Assembly: GCA_001873285.1 (NCBI GenBank)
Contig: MNYV01000084.1
Span: 1 to 17,819 of the forward strand
Reading direction: 5' to 3'
From: Nitrospirae bacterium CG2_30_53_67
Lineage (GTDB): Bacteria > CG2-30-53-67
DNA length: 17,819 nt
Shown: piece after piece, positions 1 to 6,875 of the stretch
How the letters are laid out: each line of letters begins with the position of its first letter
Position numbering within the stretch: position 1 is the first letter of the stretch
The notes under the pieces: model-generated
The model's input: the letters and a program-made list of their open reading frames with translations, nothing else
The model's database searches: none
Told to the model about the DNA's origin: nothing
Translations under genes and position numbers: made by a program

Positions 1-57
1 ACCGATGGTCCCAATGTTCACATGAGGCTTCGTCCGTTCAAATTTAGCCTTCGCCAT
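1..57 (-). CDS. tuf: Elongation factor Tu, N-terminal fragment (runs off the left edge)
   Basis: Only the first 19 codons are in the window. They read MAKAKFERTKPHVNIGTIG, the characteristic EF-Tu start leading into the G1 P-loop region. EF-Tu is the GTPase that delivers aminoacyl-tRNA to the ribosome. The start is the ATG at 55-57, preceded on the minus strand by a strong AGGAGG ribosome binding site (about 63-70). It lies 46 bases after tRNA-Thr(GGT), the same tRNA-tuf arrangement as E. coli thrU-tyrU-glyT-thrT-tufB, so it is probably read through from the tRNA operon. The protein is truncated by the window edge, not by mutation. Confidence 0.95.
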   Translation of the reverse strand, partial: MAKAKFERTKPHVNIGTIG

Positions 58-103
58 GGATCTCCCTCCTTTTCTGAGAAACGAATTTCAAATTCACTGT
101 ATC

Positions 104-180
104 TGGAGCCCACGACCGGGATCGAACCGGTGAACCTCATCCTTACCAAGGATGCGCTCTACCGACTGAGCTACGTGGGC
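104..180 (-). tRNA. tRNA-Thr (anticodon GGT)
   Basis: The minus strand folds as a full cloverleaf. The acceptor stem is GCCCACG/CGTGGGC, the D-arm contains GCTCAG...GAGC, the anticodon stem is CATCC/GGATG around loop TTGGTAA, and the T-arm is ACCGG-TTCGATC-CCGGT. The discriminator base is T (U) and CCA is encoded. Anticodon GGT reads ACC/ACU. It is the last tRNA before tuf in a four-tRNA operon. Confidence 0.97.
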
Positions 181-191
181 GCTCCGCAAAG

Positions 192-223
192 AATCTCAAA
201 TTTGAAATTTGAGATTTGAAATT
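192..223. repeat. AT-rich palindromic spacer repeat, copy 1
   Basis: The spacer between tRNA-Thr(GGT) and tRNA-Gly holds a near-perfect palindrome. The 12-base arms AATCTCAAATTT and AAATTTGAGATT flank a single central G, followed by a TGAAATT tail. The same core recurs at 313-343 and, with small changes, at 402-425. A short half-unit (GAATTTCAAATTC) lies at 83-95. The copies occupy spacers and are not part of the tRNAs. Confidence 0.8.
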
Positions 224-228
224 ATCCA

Positions 229-303
229 TGGAGCGGGAGACGGGATTCGAACCCGCGACCCTCAGCTTGGAAGGCTGACGCTCTACCCCTGAGCTACTCC
301 CGC
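229..303 (-). tRNA. tRNA-Gly (anticodon TCC)
   Basis: Acceptor stem GCGGGAG/CTCCCGC, anticodon stem TCAGC/GCTGA around loop CTTCCAA, T-arm GCGGG-TTCGAAT-CCCGT (one G-U type pair) and encoded CCA. Anticodon TCC reads GGA/GGG codons. It is the third tRNA in the Thr-Tyr-Gly-Thr-tuf operon. Confidence 0.97.
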
Positions 304-312
304 ACCCTCGAA

Positions 313-343
313 AATCTCAAATTTGAAATTTGAGATTTGAAAT
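313..343. repeat. AT-rich palindromic spacer repeat, copy 2
   Basis: This copy has the same 25-base palindromic core (arms AATCTCAAATTT / AAATTTGAGATT) and TGAAAT tail as the copy at 192-223. It sits 9 bases upstream of the tRNA-Gly gene, in the spacer between tRNA-Tyr and tRNA-Gly. The two cores are identical, suggesting recent duplication or conversion. Confidence 0.8.
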
Positions 344-401
344 GAAACTCAAGGCAGGAAAACCAGACCCTCGACAGCCTGAGTGAGCCCTCCCTTTTCC
401 C

Positions 402-425
402 ATTTCAAATTTGAAATTTGAAATT
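402..425. repeat. AT-rich palindromic spacer repeat, variant copy 3
   Basis: This is a variant of the spacer repeat, built from ATTTCAAATTTGAAATTTGAAATT-like units with TTC in place of CTC. It lies in the same Tyr-Gly spacer as copy 2, about 60 bases away, and abuts the hairpin at 426-448. Confidence 0.7.
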
Positions 426-448
426 CCGGTTTCGCTCCGCGAAACCGG
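426..448. repeat. GC-rich hairpin abutting the 3' end of tRNA-Tyr
   Basis: A perfect 10-bp inverted repeat, CCGGTTTCGC and GCGAAACCGG, closes on a 3-base loop. On the transcribed minus strand it begins at the very next base after the encoded CCA of tRNA-Tyr. It is followed by an AT-rich repeat rather than a U-run, so it is not a clear intrinsic terminator. It may affect 3' processing of the tRNA or be part of a dispersed repeat. Confidence 0.7.
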
Positions 449-533
449 TGGTGGGGAGGGGAGGATTCGAACCTCCGTAGGCTTCGCCGACAGATTTACA
501 GTCTGTTCCCTTTGGCCGCTCGGGAACCTCCCC
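449..533 (-). tRNA. tRNA-Tyr (anticodon GTA)
   Basis: This is a type II tRNA of 85 nt with a long variable arm. It has acceptor GGGGAGG/CCTCCCC, anticodon loop CTGTAAA, T-arm GGAGG-TTCGAAT-CCTCC, discriminator A and encoded CCA. Anticodon GTA reads UAC/UAU. It is the second gene of the tRNA-tuf operon. Confidence 0.97.
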
Positions 534-620
534 AAAAAAACAAGCCCCTCATCCATGATGGAAGCCGTCAGCCTGCTCTCCCAATCCCGATTCCAAGATG
601 CTCTCTACTTCTTCAATGCA

Positions 621-696
621 TGGAGCCGATGGCCGGAATCGAACCGACAACCTACTGATTACAAATCAGTTGCTCTACCGATTGAGCTACATCGGC
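621..696 (-). tRNA. tRNA-Thr (anticodon TGT)
   Basis: Acceptor GCCGATG pairs with the 3' CATCGGC. The anticodon stem is CTGAT/ATCAG around loop TTGTAA and the T-arm is GTCGG-TTCGATT-CCGGC. CCA is encoded. Anticodon TGT reads ACA/ACG. It is the first tRNA of the operon, 143 bases after rlmB, with a candidate promoter at 789-817. Confidence 0.97.
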
Positions 697-788
697 GAAG
701 AGATTTTCCTCAACCGATGGAAATGAAATAGAAATCAGAACTGTCTGATGATATGGACAGATCCGAAGTGCATCAAAAGTAAAATGTT

Positions 789-817
789 AAAATAGATTAT
801 TTTATTTATAATTTCAA
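789..817 (-). promoter_or_regulatory. Candidate sigma70-type promoter of the tRNA-tuf operon
   Basis: On the minus strand TTGAAA (812-817) and TATTTT (789-794) are separated by 17 bases in an A/T-rich stretch between rlmB and the first tRNA. The predicted transcript would begin about 85 bases before tRNA-Thr(TGT). The -10 match is moderate and the region is AT-rich enough to produce chance matches. Confidence 0.4.
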
Positions 818-839
818 GTAAAAAATTACTTTTCATCAT

Positions 840-1583
840 TTATTTTTGTTTCCCGCGCCTTTTGCGCACGACCTCATACAGGAGCAGGGACGCCGCAACC
901 GAAAGATTCAAGGATTCCGCCCCCCCTTTCATGGGGATCGAAACCATCCGGTCACAGGTCTCTTCAACCAGCCTGCGAAGGCCCCTCTCGCCGCCTATAA
1001 CCAAGGCAATGGGGCCGGAAAAATCCATATCCATATAGCATTCCCTGGACTGGGCGCAGGCCCCGATCATCCATATCCCTTTGTTTTTCAAGGACTCCAT
1101 GGCCCTCACCAGGTTTGTGACCCTGGCCACGGGAACTTTCTCAAGGGCCCCGGCAGACCGTTTGAAGGCCACCGCTCCGAGAGGAGCCGTCCCCCGGTTC
1201 TGCACAATAACCCCATGGACTCCGGCGGCCGCAGCTGACCGGATCACGGCCCCCAGATTACCGGGGTCCTCCACATGATCCAGAATCAGAAAAAACGGGT
1301 CTTCTCCTTCCCTTAAAGGGATATTTAACAGATCATTTAGCGAATATGTGTCTTTTTTGCTGCATAGGGCAACTACTCCCTGGTGGTGTCCCGCCTGGAC
1401 CCGTTCATCCATGCGGCTCTTCTCCTCGAAACAGAGTTCAATTTGGTTTTTCTTTGCTGCATGAATGATCTTCTGCAGCCTTGGATTCTTTGCCCCGCGC
1501 TGGATCCAGATCCGCTCGACAGACCGGCCCCGCGAGCAGAGGACCTCTTCCACAGGATGAATGCCATAAATATAGTCCGACAT
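840..1583 (-). CDS. rlmB: 23S rRNA (guanosine-2'-O-)-methyltransferase RlmB / TrmH family
   Basis: The 247-aa protein is a SPOUT-class RNA 2'-O-ribose methyltransferase using SAM. The N-terminal substrate-binding domain starts YIYGIHPVEEVL, as in RlmB. The C-terminal domain carries the trefoil-knot motifs: DPGNLGAVIRSA (about 106-117), IGGERGL (about 197-203) and GGAESLNLSVAASLLLYE near the end. RlmB modifies G2251 in the P-loop of 23S rRNA; that exact target is inferred from the subfamily. The length is normal. The ATG directly follows the cysS stop codon (TAGATG), so the two genes are translationally coupled. The next genes in transcription order are the tRNA-tuf cluster. TrmH-like tRNA Gm18 methylation is the less likely alternative. 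Confidence 0.92.
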   Translation of the reverse strand: MSDYIYGIHPVEEVLCSRGRSVERIWIQRGAKNPRLQKIIHAAKKNQIELCFEEKSRMDERVQAGHHQGVVALCSKKDTYSLNDLLNIPLREGEDPFFLILDHVEDPGNLGAVIRSAAAAGVHGVIVQNRGTAPLGAVAFKRSAGALEKVPVARVTNLVRAMESLKNKGIWMIGACAQSRECYMDMDFSGPIALVIGGERGLRRLVEETCDRMVSIPMKGGAESLNLSVAASLLLYEVVRKRRGKQK

Positions 1584-3047
1584 CTAACGATTCCACTCCC
1601 AGTCCATGGACCCGTCAGGGAGATCTTTCAAAATGACGCCTTGATCGGCAAGCTCTTTACGAATCCGGTCGGCCTCGGCCCAGTCCTTGCGCTTTCTTGC
1701 CTCAGATCTCAGGGCGATTTTCTTCCGGATCTCTTCGAGATCCTGGGCCGGCCGGTCCTCCGTCCCCTTCAGGACCTGTTCCGGCCTCTCCTGAAAGAGG
1801 CCCAGGACGGATCCGATGACTTTGATATGATCCTGAAAACTTTTCAGGATCGATACAACCGCTTGATCCCTGTCCAGGCCGATGTCATTCAGGAATCCAT
1901 TCAGTGTCCGAACCGCCTCAAAAATGCTCCCTATGGCCCGGGCCGTATTAAAATCATCATCCATGGCCTCTTCAAAACGGGGAATCATCTTGTGAACCTG
2001 AGCGGCAACTGACGGATACCCTTCGGCCTGATCCGATGCGATAGGCTTCGCCTCTCTTCCCATGCGCCTCTCCACCTCATAGAGGAGATGATAGACCCTG
2101 CGCCGGGCCCGTTCCGCATCCTCGAGGTTCTGGTCCGAGAAATCAATGGGGCTCCGGTAATGTGTGGAAAGAAGAAAAAACCGAACGGCTTCGGGTGTAA
2201 ACCGTGCAAGCACCTCTTTAATCGTAAAGAAATTCCCCAAGGACTTGGACATCTTCTCCTGATTGATGTTGACAAACCCGTTGTGGAGCCAGTAATGGAC
2301 AAAAGGCCTCCCCGTGGCCGCCTCGCTCTGGGCGATTTCATTCTCGTGATGCGGGAAGATCAGGTCTTTGCCGCCGCCGTGGATGTCGATGGTCTCCCCC
2401 AGCAGGGCAAGATTCATGGCCGAGCACTCAATATGCCACCCCGGACGCCCCGGTCCCCACGGGCTCTCCCATGTGGGCTCCCCAGGCTTGGATGCCTTCC
2501 AGAGCACGAAATCCAGAGGGTTTTTCTTCTTCTCATCCACTTCCACCCGGGCGCCCGCCAGGAGGTCTTCGAGCTTCCTCCCGGAGAGTTTCCCGTATCC
2601 CTCGAAGCGGTCCACGGAAAAAAGGACATCCCCGCCGGACTCATAGGCATAGCCTTTTTCCATCAGACGCCGGGTCAGGTCCACGATCTCCTTGATGTGA
2701 TCCGTGGCTTTGGGTTCAAGATCCGCCCGCTCCACGCCCAGGGCTTCCATATCCTTCTGATATTCCAGGATATAACGCTCGGCGATCTCCTCCCAAGATA
2801 CCCCCTGTTCCCTGGCCCGGTTGATGATCTTGTCGTCCACGTCCGTAAAATTCCGGACATACGTCACCTTCCACCCTTTGAAGGTCAGGTAGCGGCGGAT
2901 CATATCGAAGACCACCGCCCCTCGGGCATGTCCGATATGGCTGTGATCGTAAACCGTCACCCCGCAGGCATACATCCCCACTTTCCCCGGACGGATCGGG
3001 ACAAATTCCTCCTTGGTGTCGCCCAAGGTGTTAAAGACACGAAGCAT
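1584..3047 (-). CDS. cysS: Cysteinyl-tRNA synthetase
   Basis: This 487-aa class I synthetase attaches cysteine to tRNA-Cys. Visible are the HIGH motif (HSHIGHARG, about 35-43) and KMSKS (265-269). The zinc ligands are C28, C208 (WHIECSAM) and H233/E237 in FPHHENE. The C-terminal helical domain includes the DDDFNTARA segment. The length is that of a complete bacterial CysRS. The start ATG at 3045-3047 is preceded by a G-rich GGGAGGGG site and matches the family N-terminus (LRVFNTLGDTKE). It forms a two-gene unit with rlmB. I see no T-box or other leader in the upstream gap. Confidence 0.97.
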   Translation of the reverse strand: MLRVFNTLGDTKEEFVPIRPGKVGMYACGVTVYDHSHIGHARGAVVFDMIRRYLTFKGWKVTYVRNFTDVDDKIINRAREQGVSWEEIAERYILEYQKDMEALGVERADLEPKATDHIKEIVDLTRRLMEKGYAYESGGDVLFSVDRFEGYGKLSGRKLEDLLAGARVEVDEKKKNPLDFVLWKASKPGEPTWESPWGPGRPGWHIECSAMNLALLGETIDIHGGGKDLIFPHHENEIAQSEAATGRPFVHYWLHNGFVNINQEKMSKSLGNFFTIKEVLARFTPEAVRFFLLSTHYRSPIDFSDQNLEDAERARRRVYHLLYEVERRMGREAKPIASDQAEGYPSVAAQVHKMIPRFEEAMDDDFNTARAIGSIFEAVRTLNGFLNDIGLDRDQAVVSILKSFQDHIKVIGSVLGLFQERPEQVLKGTEDRPAQDLEEIRKKIALRSEARKRKDWAEADRIRKELADQGVILKDLPDGSMDWEWNR

Positions 3048-3112
3048 CTTTTCTTTTCCCCTCCCTCTCTTTCAAAAACCCCTGAGGATTCTCAGAATTT
3101 GCGCGCTAAGCG

Positions 3113-3290
3113 GTCCTGTTCGTAAATAGGGTGACGTACCGACTTGTACTCGGTTTACCGGTAGAGGGTCGTAGGGCGGGCGCATCCCCGCGCGCGACTG
3201 AGGCGTACCCCTCTGGTACACCGCAAGGAGCGGAACGCCGATGAGCCCGCCCTACGGCACTCGAATGCCATCGTATTTACGAATAGGGCC
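3113..3290. repeat. Hairpin-rich, MITE-like intergenic repeat
   Basis: The gap between larB and cysS (3048-3347) contains no gene but has a nested inverted-repeat structure. The outer arms are GGTCCTGTTCGTAAAT (3112-3127) and ATTTACGAATAGGGCC (3275-3290), with 2 mismatches in 16 paired positions. The inner arms are GTAGGGCGGGCGCAT (3171-3185) and ATGAGCCCGCCCTAC (3241-3255), with one mismatch. Near the centre lies a small stem GTACC/GGTAC. The centre is GC-rich and unlike the neighbouring AT-richer spacer. This is the layout of a miniature non-autonomous element or a REP-type repeat. No transposase is present, and mobility is inference. Confidence 0.6.
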
Positions 3291-3347
3291 ATTAAGCTAT
3301 ATGAGCTTTTGCTATGCCGCCCATCTTGGGGAATTTTTACGAGTCCA

Positions 3348-4118
3348 TCATCCTTTATCTTCATTCACTTCCCCGAGGACATTGATCCGGTGGGCCATGG
3401 CGCCGGCGCCGAAGCCGTTGTCGATGTTCACGGTGGCCAGGCCCGAGGCGCAGGAGTTGAGCATCGACAGCAAGGCTGCAATGCCGCCGAAGCTCGCGCC
3501 ATACCCCACGCTCGTGGGAACGGCGATCACGGGCTTGTCCACCAGCCCCCCCACCACGCTGGCCAGCGCCCCTTCCATCCCGGCCACGACCACGAGGACC
3601 CTGGCCTCCAGGATCTTCTCCTTCTGGTCAAAGAGCCGGTGGATCCCGGAGACGCCCACGTCGTAGAGGGTCTCGACCCGGCTCCCCAGAACCTCAGCGG
3701 TCACCGCCGCCTCCTCGGCCACGGGGATATCCGAGGTCCCGGCCGAGAGGATCAGGATCTTTCCCCGGGTCGGCGTTTTCTTCTTCAACTGGATGACGAC
3801 GGCACGCGACCGCTCATGATAGACCGCACGGGAATCCATCCGTTTGATCTTCCTGTAGAGATCGGGGGCTGCCCGGGTGGCCAGGATATCATACTCCTTG
3901 GAAAGCATCCTCTCCACGATGGCCTGAACCTGCCCGGCGGTCTTTCCCTCGCAGAAGATCACCTCCGGGGCCCCCTGCCGGAGGCTGCGGTGGTGGTCGA
4001 TGTGCGCAAACCCCAGACCCTCATAAGGGAGATCCCTGAGCCTCCGCATCCCCTGGGCTATGGTCGTCCTTCCCTTCTGGATTTCCTGGAGGAGCTTTTT
4101 CAACTTTTCCTGATCCAT
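3348..4118 (-). CDS. larB: Nickel pincer cofactor biosynthesis protein LarB (AIR carboxylase-like)
   Basis: The 256-aa protein belongs to the PurE-related LarB family. LarB carboxylates and hydrolyses nicotinic acid adenine dinucleotide in the first step of nickel-pincer cofactor synthesis, used by lactate racemase-type LarA enzymes. The N-terminal helical part ends in a strand region with VIFCEGKT (53-60). The C-terminal PurE-like domain has [15 protein letters not shown] (122-136), [17 protein letters not shown] (176-192) and [21 protein letters not shown] (203-223). The conserved cysteine C223 corresponds to the catalytic Cys of LarB. The start ATG has an AGGAG site 7 bases upstream. It is the last gene of the moaA-gpsA run. 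No larC, larE or larA is visible in this window. Confidence 0.9.
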   Translation of the reverse strand: MDQEKLKKLLQEIQKGRTTIAQGMRRLRDLPYEGLGFAHIDHHRSLRQGAPEVIFCEGKTAGQVQAIVERMLSKEYDILATRAAPDLYRKIKRMDSRAVYHERSRAVVIQLKKKTPTRGKILILSAGTSDIPVAEEAAVTAEVLGSRVETLYDVGVSGIHRLFDQKEKILEARVLVVVAGMEGALASVVGGLVDKPVIAVPTSVGYGASFGGIAALLSMLNSCASGLATVNIDNGFGAGAMAHRINVLGEVNEDKG

Positions 4119-4151
4119 GCTTTCTCCTTATTGAACCGGACAGCCGATCCG

Positions 4152-5789
4152 TCAGTTTTCCCCTGCAACCTCTTTAGCAATGCTTTCCGCATGGGTATTG
4201 ATCTGTTTGAGGCTGCTGATGACATCCAGGTGAATCGAGCTGGTATCAATGGTCTCCTGAAGTCCGTTATGGAGTCTCTGGATATGGGCTTTTCTGAGAT
4301 CCGACTCCAGTTTGTCGATTCTGGGAAACTGATGAAGCACCTCCTTGGCTTGCTCCGCGTTCCAGTGAACAAAGGCGCTCACCACCTTCTGAAGATTTGC
4401 GTAGATCTGTCCATGCATCAGAATGATATCCTGTTCCCCCCCGCTGGAAAAATGCAGGCCGAAATCAATTTTCTTTCTGGCGAGTTCCATCAGACTCTTG
4501 TCGATCAGGTCCCCGACATGCTCTAAGTTATCCACAATATTCAGGAGAGAGATCTCCCGTCTGGACTGGTCTTCGGTCAGGGACCCCTGTGCAACGGAAA
4601 TCAAATACCGCGTGATGGCATCATCCAGATAGTCAATTTCATTATCCATCTTCTTGATCTCTTCCCGGAGAAAGTCGTCGCCGTTCTGAAAGACAAGGAT
4701 CGTCTGCCTGAACATCTCCAGGACACGATTTCCCATCCTCTCCGCCTCCTTGCCGGCCTGCCCCAGGGCGATCTCAGGCGTATCCAGGACCTGCTCGTCC
4801 AGATAACGGACCTCAAAGGTCCGTTCCAGTTCAGGAACGATGGGGATCATAAAGGTGATTATTTTTCGGAAGGGGACGGTAAAGGGGAGAAAGATCATGG
4901 TGTTCAGCACCTTGAAGAGCATATGCCCGTTGGCGATCTGCCTGGAAATGCCCGCGGCAAAAGGATCGGACATCCAAAGGATCGCCTCACGGAAAAGATC
5001 CATGAAGGGATAGACCAGGAGGGCGCCGATCAGATTAAAAAGGAGATGGGCCACGGCCACACGCTTCCCCTCACGGGATGATCCGAGACTGGAGAGGATC
5101 GCCGTGCTGCACGTGCCGATGTCCGCCCCGAGAAGAATGGGAATGGCCGCGGGGAGGTCCATCATCCCCTGGCTGGCCAGGACCATGGAGATCCCGATGG
5201 CGGCGGCGCTGCTATGAATGATGCCGGTGAAAACGGCGGATATGGCGATGGCGACGATCGGATAGGCCTCCATGGAGACCAGGCTGTTCAGAAATAAGGG
5301 GTAGGAACGGAGCGGTTCGGTGGAATCCATCAGGACCTTGATCCCCAGGAAGATCAGACCGAAACCGAGGAGGGACTGCCCCAGATACTGTACGATCCGG
5401 TTCCGCTTGAAGACCAGGAGCATCACCCCGATCCCGACGAGCAGGAGGGAATAATTCGAGACATTAAAGGCAATCAACTGGACCGTGAAGGTGGTCCCGA
5501 TGTTGGCGCCGTAGACGACCCCGATGGCCTGTGACAGGGTCATGAGCGAGGCGTTGACGAACCCGACCAGCATGACCGTGGTGGCGCTCGAAGACTGGAT
5601 GGTCGCGGTCATGAGGGCGCCGATCACGGTCCCTTTGATCGGCGTATTGGTCAAGGTGCCCAGGATATTGCGGAGCCTTCGTCCTGCGACCTTCTGCAGT
5701 CCCCAGCCCACGGTCTTCATCCCGTAGATGAAAAGCCCTACCCCGCCGAAGAGACCGATGCAGATACGCAGGAACGCGCCTGGTGTCAT
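4152..5789 (-). CDS. Na/Pi-cotransporter II-related membrane protein with PhoU-like C-terminus
   Basis: The protein is about 545 aa, with an N-terminal membrane part carrying two inverted Na_Pi_cotrans repeats. The first has IQSSSATTVMLVGF (about 64-77) and YGANIGTT; the second has IIHSSAAAIGISM and LGADIGTCSTAIL. These QSSS and GA(N/D)IGT signatures mark the sodium and phosphate pathway in the NptA/PNaS family. From about residue 340 the sequence is soluble, charged and helical, as in PhoU-type domains fused to these transporters. The start chosen is the ATG at 5787-5789, which overlaps the gpsA stop in ATGA. A TTG 9 bases upstream (5796-5798) is an alternative. Translational coupling to gpsA is likely. 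The substrate is inferred from the family. Confidence 0.88.
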   Translation of the reverse strand: MTPGAFLRICIGLFGGVGLFIYGMKTVGWGLQKVAGRRLRNILGTLTNTPIKGTVIGALMTATIQSSSATTVMLVGFVNASLMTLSQAIGVVYGANIGTTFTVQLIAFNVSNYSLLLVGIGVMLLVFKRNRIVQYLGQSLLGFGLIFLGIKVLMDSTEPLRSYPLFLNSLVSMEAYPIVAIAISAVFTGIIHSSAAAIGISMVLASQGMMDLPAAIPILLGADIGTCSTAILSSLGSSREGKRVAVAHLLFNLIGALLVYPFMDLFREAILWMSDPFAAGISRQIANGHMLFKVLNTMIFLPFTVPFRKIITFMIPIVPELERTFEVRYLDEQVLDTPEIALGQAGKEAERMGNRVLEMFRQTILVFQNGDDFLREEIKKMDNEIDYLDDAITRYLISVAQGSLTEDQSRREISLLNIVDNLEHVGDLIDKSLMELARKKIDFGLHFSSGGEQDIILMHGQIYANLQKVVSAFVHWNAEQAKEVLHQFPRIDKLESDLRKAHIQRLHNGLQETIDTSSIHLDVISSLKQINTHAESIAKEVAGEN

Positions 5790-6829
5790 GACTTCCAATC
5801 AACCCCCTGTCTGCCGCCGGGAGACTCCTGCTCCTCCTTCGGACCCCGGCTCATGAGCTCATGCACGGCATCCTTGGGACTCGCCCCTTGATAAAGGATC
5901 CGATAGACCTGGTGAGTGATCGGCATCTCCACGTTGTGCCTTTTTGAAAGGTCATGCACGGACCGGGTGGTCCGGACCCCTTCGGCTACGGTCTTTTCGT
6001 TTTCAAGAATCTCCTTCAGGGGCTCCCCCTGTCCGAGTCTGAGTCCGACACTCCGGTTCCTGCTCAGATCCCCGGTGCAGGTCAGGACCAGGTCTCCCAT
6101 TCCGGCGAGGCCCATAAAGGTCATGGGAGAAGCCCCCATGGCCGTGCCCAGGCGGGACATCTCCATGAGCCCTCGGGTAATGAGCGCCGCACGGGCGTCG
6201 TAACCGAAGCCGATGCCGTCGCTGATGCCGGCGGCAATGGCCATGACATTCTTGACGGCCCCTCCCAGTTCCACACCCATCACATCCGGGGTGATATAGA
6301 CGCGGAAATAGGAAGCGGCAAAAAAGGACTGCATTCCCAGGGCCACCTCTTTGTTCCGGCACGCGAGAGTGACCGCGGTAGGGAGTTCCCGGGCCACCTC
6401 CAGGGCAAAACTCGGTCCGGAGAGATAGGCGAAATTCCCTTCAGGGATATGGGTCAGGATTTCCGGGAGGATCTCGGAGACGGTCATGAGCGTATGGTTT
6501 TCAATCCCCTTGGCCGCGCTGAGCACCACCGAATGCTCCGGTATGAAGGGAAGAAAGCATTCGGCGACCCTGCGTATGACATGGGACGGGGTGACGAACA
6601 AGAAGATCCGGCAGTCCCTGGATACCTCCTCACAGGAAGAGGATGGGAGGATCCTCTCTGAAAGAGGGATATCCGGAAGATAGACCCGGTTTATTCGCGT
6701 CTCTCTGATCTCCTCGGCCAGGTCTTCTTCAAAGACCCAGAGGGAGACCGGATGCCCTTTCTTAGCCAGAAGATTCGCAAGTACGGTCCCCCATGCACCG
6801 GCCCCGATCACGGCAACACGCTCTTTCAT
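5786..6829 (-). CDS. gpsA: Glycerol-3-phosphate dehydrogenase [NAD(P)+]
   Basis: This 347-aa cytoplasmic enzyme reduces dihydroxyacetone phosphate to sn-glycerol-3-phosphate for phospholipid synthesis. The Rossmann motif GAGAWGT lies at 9-15. Substrate-domain signatures are YLSGPSFALEV (135-145), GGAVKNVMAIAAG with the catalytic lysine K193, GLAGMGDLVLTCTG (240-253) and SRNR (256-259). The C-terminal tail is hydrophilic and slightly longer than the usual 330-340 aa. The ATG at 6827-6829 has GGGGAT just upstream. The gene sits 46 bases after the hydrolase and overlaps the next gene by 4 bases. Confidence 0.97.
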   Translation of the reverse strand: MKERVAVIGAGAWGTVLANLLAKKGHPVSLWVFEEDLAEEIRETRINRVYLPDIPLSERILPSSSCEEVSRDCRIFLFVTPSHVIRRVAECFLPFIPEHSVVLSAAKGIENHTLMTVSEILPEILTHIPEGNFAYLSGPSFALEVARELPTAVTLACRNKEVALGMQSFFAASYFRVYITPDVMGVELGGAVKNVMAIAAGISDGIGFGYDARAALITRGLMEMSRLGTAMGASPMTFMGLAGMGDLVLTCTGDLSRNRSVGLRLGQGEPLKEILENEKTVAEGVRTTRSVHDLSKRHNVEMPITHQVYRILYQGASPKDAVHELMSRGPKEEQESPGGRQGVDWKS

Positions 6830-6875
6830 GATCCCCGCCTATTGAATAAATGGAGTCTGTGGGGCTGCATTCTTT

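Noticed and set aside
83-425. CRISPR array
   Set aside because: The repeated units are palindromic and AT-rich, unevenly spaced, and separated by tRNA genes rather than unique spacers. No cas genes are present.
22-731. Small open frames with peptides such as ISNLKFEI across the tRNA region
   Set aside because: They are chance translations of the AT-rich repeats and of tRNA genes.
2088-3125. 345-codon open frame on the plus strand
   Set aside because: It is antisense to cysS, which carries every expected motif, and has no ribosome site or domain.
3048-3347. T-box or other leader controlling cysS
   Set aside because: No T-box sequence or specifier stem is visible, and the gap is explained by the inverted-repeat element.
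3348-4118. PurE (AIR mutase) instead of LarB
   Set aside because: The PurE-like fold is only the C-terminal half. The extra N-terminal region, the length of 256 aa and the LNSC cysteine match LarB.
3309-4526. 405-codon open frame on the plus strand
   Set aside because: It is opposite larB and the end of the transporter gene, with low-complexity composition. It is a shadow frame.
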